Source: an uncultured Lachnospiraceae bacterium | GTDB lineage: Bacteria > Bacillota_A > Clostridia > Lachnospirales > Lachnospiraceae | Direction of reading: 5' to 3' | Assembly: GCA_946614075.1 (NCBI GenBank) | Contig: CAMOGO010000039.1 | Span: 1-8,689 of the forward strand | Length of the DNA: 8,689 bases | Shown here: positions 6,264-8,689 of the stretch, in pieces | Numbering within the stretch: the first letter of the stretch is position 1 | Layout: each line of letters opens with the position of its first letter | Position numbers and translations under genes: made by a program | Notes under the pieces: generated by a model | What the model was told of the DNA's origin: nothing | Database searches by the model: none | The model's input: only the letters and a program-made list of their open reading frames with translations

Positions 6264-7586
6264 ATGGGATTAATCAGTGCGATTGCCGGTGCTGCCGGCG
6301 GCGTTATGGCAGATCAGTGGAGAGAGTATTTTTACTGCGAGGCGATTCCGGAGAATGTCCTGGCGGTCAAGGGAGTACATCGTACATCCGGTCGTTCCAC
6401 CAATTATAAGGGCAGCGACAACATCATTTCCAATGGTTCGGTGATTGCGGTGGCCGATGGCCAGTGCATGATCATCGTGGATCAGGGCAAGGTTGTGGAT
6501 ATCTGCGCGACTCCCGGTGAATTTGTATACGATACTTCTACCGAGCCGAGCCTTTTCTACGGCAACCTGGGTGAGAATATCCTGAATACCTTTGCGGCGA
6601 TCGGCAAGCGTATCGGCTTTGGCGGCGAGCCCGGCAAGGATCAGAGAGTCTACTATTTCAATACCAAGGAGCTGGTCGGAAACAAGTACGGCACTCCGTC
6701 TCCGGTTCCGTTCCGCGTCGTGGATCAGAGAATCAACCTGGATATGGATGTGTCCCTGCGCTGCTTTGGTGAGTACAGCTACCGCATCTGCGACCCGATC
6801 CTGTTCTATACGAATGTATGCGGAAATATCTCCGGTGAGTACACCAGAGACCGCATCGAGGGACAGATGAAGACCGAGCTTCTGACCGCTCTGCAGCCGG
6901 CCTTTGCGAAGATTTCCGCGATCGGTGTCCGTTACTCCGAGCTGCCGGGCCACACGATGGAGCTGGCTCAGGCGCTGAATGAGGTCCTTTCCGAGAAATG
7001 GTCCGGCCTGCGCGGCATCGAGATCGTTTCCTTTGGTGTTTCCTCCGTCAAGGCGGATGAGAAGGACGAGGCTATGATCAAGGAGCTGCAGAGAAATGCG
7101 GCTCTGAAGGATCCGACGATGGCAGCGGCTCATCTGGTCGGCGCACAGGCAAGTGCGATGCAGGCAGCGGCAAACAATCAGAATGCCGGCGCAGCCTTTG
7201 GCTTCATGGGTATGAATATGGCCGGTGCAGCGGGCGGCATGAACGCTCAGAATCTGTTCCAGATGGGACAGCAGCAGGCACAGCAGGCAGCTCCGAAGGT
7301 TCCGGTGGACGGCGCCTGGAAGTGCCCGAAGTGCGGCGCCGAGGCGACGGGCAATTTCTGTCCGGAGTGCGGTACCAAAAAGCCGGCAGCGGACGGATGG
7401 ACCTGCCCGTCCTGCGGTACGCTCAATAAGGGTAAATTCTGCGTCGAGTGCGGCACCAAGAAGCCGGCCGGCGTACCTCAGTACAAGTGTGACAAGTGCG
7501 GCTGGGAGCCGGCAGCGGGTACAACGCCGCCGAAGTTCTGCCCGAACTGCGGCGATCCGTTTGACGACGGCGATATCGTAGGATAA
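6264..7586 (+). CDS. SPFH-domain protein with three C-terminal zinc ribbons (YdjI-like)
   Basis: This 440-residue protein belongs to the SPFH/band-7 group like Bacillus subtilis YdjI, sometimes labelled virion core protein-like. It opens with MGLISAIAGAAGGVMADQWREYFYC, an amphipathic start typical of that group, then an SPFH region (about 30-290; INLDMDVSLRCFGEYSYRICDPILF, then the helical tail with ELPGHTMELAQALNEVLSEKW). A linker rich in Ala, Gln, Met and Gly follows (about 290-348). Three CxxC...CxxC zinc ribbons end it: C354/C357/C366/C369, C381/C384/C393/C396 and C409/C412/C426/C429. No signal peptide or clear transmembrane helix is seen, so I infer a cytoplasmic oligomer that may touch the membrane. 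The start ATG follows AAGGAGG (6252-6258). It is followed 128 bases later by the DUF4428 gene. Its cellular role is not established. Confidence 0.9.
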   Translation: MGLISAIAGAAGGVMADQWREYFYCEAIPENVLAVKGVHRTSGRSTNYKGSDNIISNGSVIAVADGQCMIIVDQGKVVDICATPGEFVYDTSTEPSLFYGNLGENILNTFAAIGKRIGFGGEPGKDQRVYYFNTKELVGNKYGTPSPVPFRVVDQRINLDMDVSLRCFGEYSYRICDPILFYTNVCGNISGEYTRDRIEGQMKTELLTALQPAFAKISAIGVRYSELPGHTMELAQALNEVLSEKWSGLRGIEIVSFGVSSVKADEKDEAMIKELQRNAALKDPTMAAAHLVGAQASAMQAAANNQNAGAAFGFMGMNMAGAAGGMNAQNLFQMGQQQAQQAAPKVPVDGAWKCPKCGAEATGNFCPECGTKKPAADGWTCPSCGTLNKGKFCVECGTKKPAGVPQYKCDKCGWEPAAGTTPPKFCPNCGDPFDDGDIVG

Positions 7587-7665
7587 AAAAGCCAAAGTGA
7601 GCCGATTGTCTAGTAGTGCTTTAAGCGGCGTGAAAAATGTATACATAAGCATTTGCCGAAGGCAG

Positions 7666-7687
7666 AAAAGCAAGATGTCTGCTTTTT
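7666..7687 (+). terminator. Short hairpin with T-run between SPFH and DUF4428 genes
   Basis: AAAAGCA (7666-7672) pairs with TGCTTTT (7680-7686), loop of seven, and the run TTTTT (7683-7687) overlaps the stem. An alternative stem GCAGA/TCTGC (7662-7666/7678-7682) excludes it. It is weak as a terminator and may only reduce read-through. No convincing promoter is visible in the 128-base gap. Confidence 0.3.
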
Positions 7688-7714
7688 AAAAGTAGGAGAA
7701 AGGAGTGAGTCTCT

Positions 7715-8491
7715 ATGGGCCTTTTTGGTGGTTTGTTCGATAAGAAAAGCTGCTCTGTCTGCGGGAAGGATATCGGAAGAATCTTTGTCCGCAAGCTGGA
7801 GGATGGGTATCTCTGCAAGGAGTGTACCGGGAAGCTTTCCCCGTTTTTCTCAGAGCGCAGAGAAAGTACGGTGGAGGAGATCAAGGGACAGCTGGCTTAT
7901 CGCGAAGAAAATGAGAGAAAGCTCGCAGACTTTAACCCGACCCGTACGATTGGCCATCAGATGAAGGTTTTTGTCGATGAGGCACAGGAAAAATTTGTGA
8001 TCACGAGAGCCAGGAATTTCCGTGATGGGAATCCGGACATCATTGATCTGAAGGATGTCACCGGCTGCGAGATCGATACGAAGGAGTCCCGGACCGAGAT
8101 CATGAAGGAGGAGAAGGGACCGGACGGAAAAACCAAGAGGGTAAGCTACAATCCGAGCCGCTACATCTATCGCTATGAGGTTGACTGCCTGATCCGCGTC
8201 AACAGTCCTTATTTCAGCGAGATACGCTTTGATGTAACAGACCATTCGATCGAGATGGAGACCGGATCCACCGGGCGTGTGCCGGATCCGATGAAGAACA
8301 CGGATTTCGTGGAGGCCATGAAGATGGCGGAAGACATCAAGGCGACGCTTCTCGGCGTGAGAGAGGAGCAGCGTGAGGAGAGGAAGAAGGCAAAGGAGCC
8401 GAAGGCTGCCGTTATCTGCCCTTACTGCGGAGCGACGACAAAGCCGGATGCTTCCGGATGCTGTGAATACTGCGGGGGCCCGCTTGGATAA
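7715..8491 (+). CDS. DUF4428 protein with N- and C-terminal zinc-binding motifs
   Basis: This 258-residue protein begins MGLFGGLFDKK and has a DUF4428-type N-terminal finger: C13/C16 (CSVCG) and C34/C37 (CKEC), followed by the conserved KLSPFFSERRESTVEEIKGQLAYREEN. The middle (about 80-190) contains RNFRDGNPDIIDLKDVTGCEID and the beta-rich RYEVDCLIRVNSPYFSEIRFDV, which looks like a pleckstrin-like or similar small beta domain, though I cannot assign it. A charged helix (REEQREERKKAKEPK, about 216-230) leads to a final zinc ribbon, C235/C238 (CPYCG) and C249/C250/C253 (CCEYCG). No signal peptide or membrane span is seen. The start follows AAAGGAG (7699-7705). It lies after the SPFH gene on the same strand and ends at a strong terminator, so it is the last gene of this unit. 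The function is unknown; the zinc fingers suggest protein contacts. Confidence 0.88.
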   Translation: MGLFGGLFDKKSCSVCGKDIGRIFVRKLEDGYLCKECTGKLSPFFSERRESTVEEIKGQLAYREENERKLADFNPTRTIGHQMKVFVDEAQEKFVITRARNFRDGNPDIIDLKDVTGCEIDTKESRTEIMKEEKGPDGKTKRVSYNPSRYIYRYEVDCLIRVNSPYFSEIRFDVTDHSIEMETGSTGRVPDPMKNTDFVEAMKMAEDIKATLLGVREEQREERKKAKEPKAAVICPYCGATTKPDASGCCEYCGGPLG

Positions 8492-8514
8492 AAGTGGCAC
8501 GCCGCATCATGACG

Positions 8515-8549
8515 AAGAGCTGGCGTGAATAATGGCGCCGGCTCTTTTT
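8515..8549 (+). terminator. Intrinsic terminator after the DUF4428 gene
   Basis: An 11-bp stem (8515-8525 with 8536-8546, one G/T pair at 8521/8540) with a ten-base loop is followed by TTTTT (8545-8549). It closes the plus-strand gene set 24 bases after the stop codon. Confidence 0.92.
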
Positions 8550-8551
8550 CC

Positions 8552-8659
8552 ATAAGAGACATGACTCATAGGGGACATTACTTATAGGAGACGTTACTTA
8601 TAGAAAAGATTACTTATAGGAAAGATTACTTATAAGAGACATTGCTTAGGGGGAGCACC
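8552..8659 (+). repeat. 16-bp tandem repeat, about 6.7 units, ending at a start codon
   Basis: Units begin at 8564, 8580, 8596, 8612, 8628 and 8644 with exactly 16-base spacing. A partial unit is at 8552-8563. The consensus is ACTTATAGGAGACATT. Units 8580-8643 differ from it at only 0-4 positions; the first full unit has ACTCATAGGGG and the last reads GCTTAGGGGGAGCACC. Most units carry an AGGAG, AGGGG or AGGAA core that resembles a ribosome binding site. The last unit ends at the base before the ATG at 8660, and its GGGGGAG is the ribosome site for that gene. Confidence 0.93.
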
Positions 8660-8689
8660 ATGCTGTCAATCCGGAAAGAACAGCGAAAA
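8660..8689 (+). CDS. Start of a new gene, truncated by the window edge
   Basis: An ATG at 8660 opens a frame of ten codons, MLSIRKEQRK, with no stop before the window ends. It is preceded by GGGGGAG (8649-8655), five bases upstream, a good ribosome site supplied by the last tandem-repeat unit. The upstream terminator at 8515-8549 separates it from the DUF4428 gene, so it should have its own promoter within or near the repeat; none is clear. Ten residues are too few to name a product. Confidence 0.6.
   Translation, partial: MLSIRKEQRK

Noticed and set aside
6270..7673. A 467-codon minus-strand frame opposite the SPFH gene
   Set aside because: The opposite strand encodes a clear SPFH protein with three zinc ribbons; the antisense translation is Arg/Leu-rich without recognisable motifs or ribosome site.
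8552..8659. CRISPR array or plasmid iterons
   Set aside because: The units are 16 bp head-to-tail with no spacers, so it is not CRISPR; no replication protein is visible and the array abuts a start codon, so an iteron role has no support.

Overview
The window looks like chromosomal DNA from a Bacillota organism of the class Clostridia, plausibly Lachnospiraceae-like, with mid-range G+C. This is inferred from the tRNA-Leu-responsive T-box leader ahead of leuS, strong AGGAGG-type ribosome binding sites, sigma-A-type promoters, U-tract terminators, and protein families common in that group (YdjI-like SPFH with zinc ribbons, DUF4428, WG repeats). No phage, transposase, integrase or CRISPR array is visible.

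Layout. Bases 4-74 hold a tRNA-Cys(GCA) on the + strand with its own intrinsic terminator. It converges with a minus-strand block: a 221-residue GDPD-fold protein (3097-3762) with its own promoter, then leuS (298-2706). leuS is driven by a near-perfect promoter (3000-3027) and a T-box riboswitch leader (about 2731-2993), in which a CUG specifier codon and a UGGU antiterminator bulge can both be read. leuS ends at a very long two-stage hairpin (174-285).

Bases 3763-4246 separate the minus-strand block from a divergent plus-strand block and hold no gene. This is the most unusual part of the window. It contains a near-perfect 83-base hairpin, then a 195-base element whose 11-bp ends are inverted and which encloses three further hairpins (a possible four-way junction), then a terminator-like hairpin with a T-run, then an extended -10 promoter. 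A plus-strand promoter-like pair lies just upstream of it all, so a structured non-coding RNA of about 330 nt is a reasonable hypothesis.

The plus-strand block encodes a secreted WG-repeat protein with a Pro/Glu/Thr linker (4247-6145), a cytoplasmic or membrane-associated SPFH protein ending in three zinc ribbons (6264-7586), and a DUF4428 protein with zinc-finger motifs at both ends (7715-8491), closed by an intrinsic terminator. The last two probably work together, judging by adjacency and similar architecture; their biochemical role is not known to me. After the terminator, a 16-bp tandem repeat (about 6.7 units) runs exactly up to the ATG of a new gene that leaves the window after ten codons, and the last repeat unit supplies its ribosome binding site.
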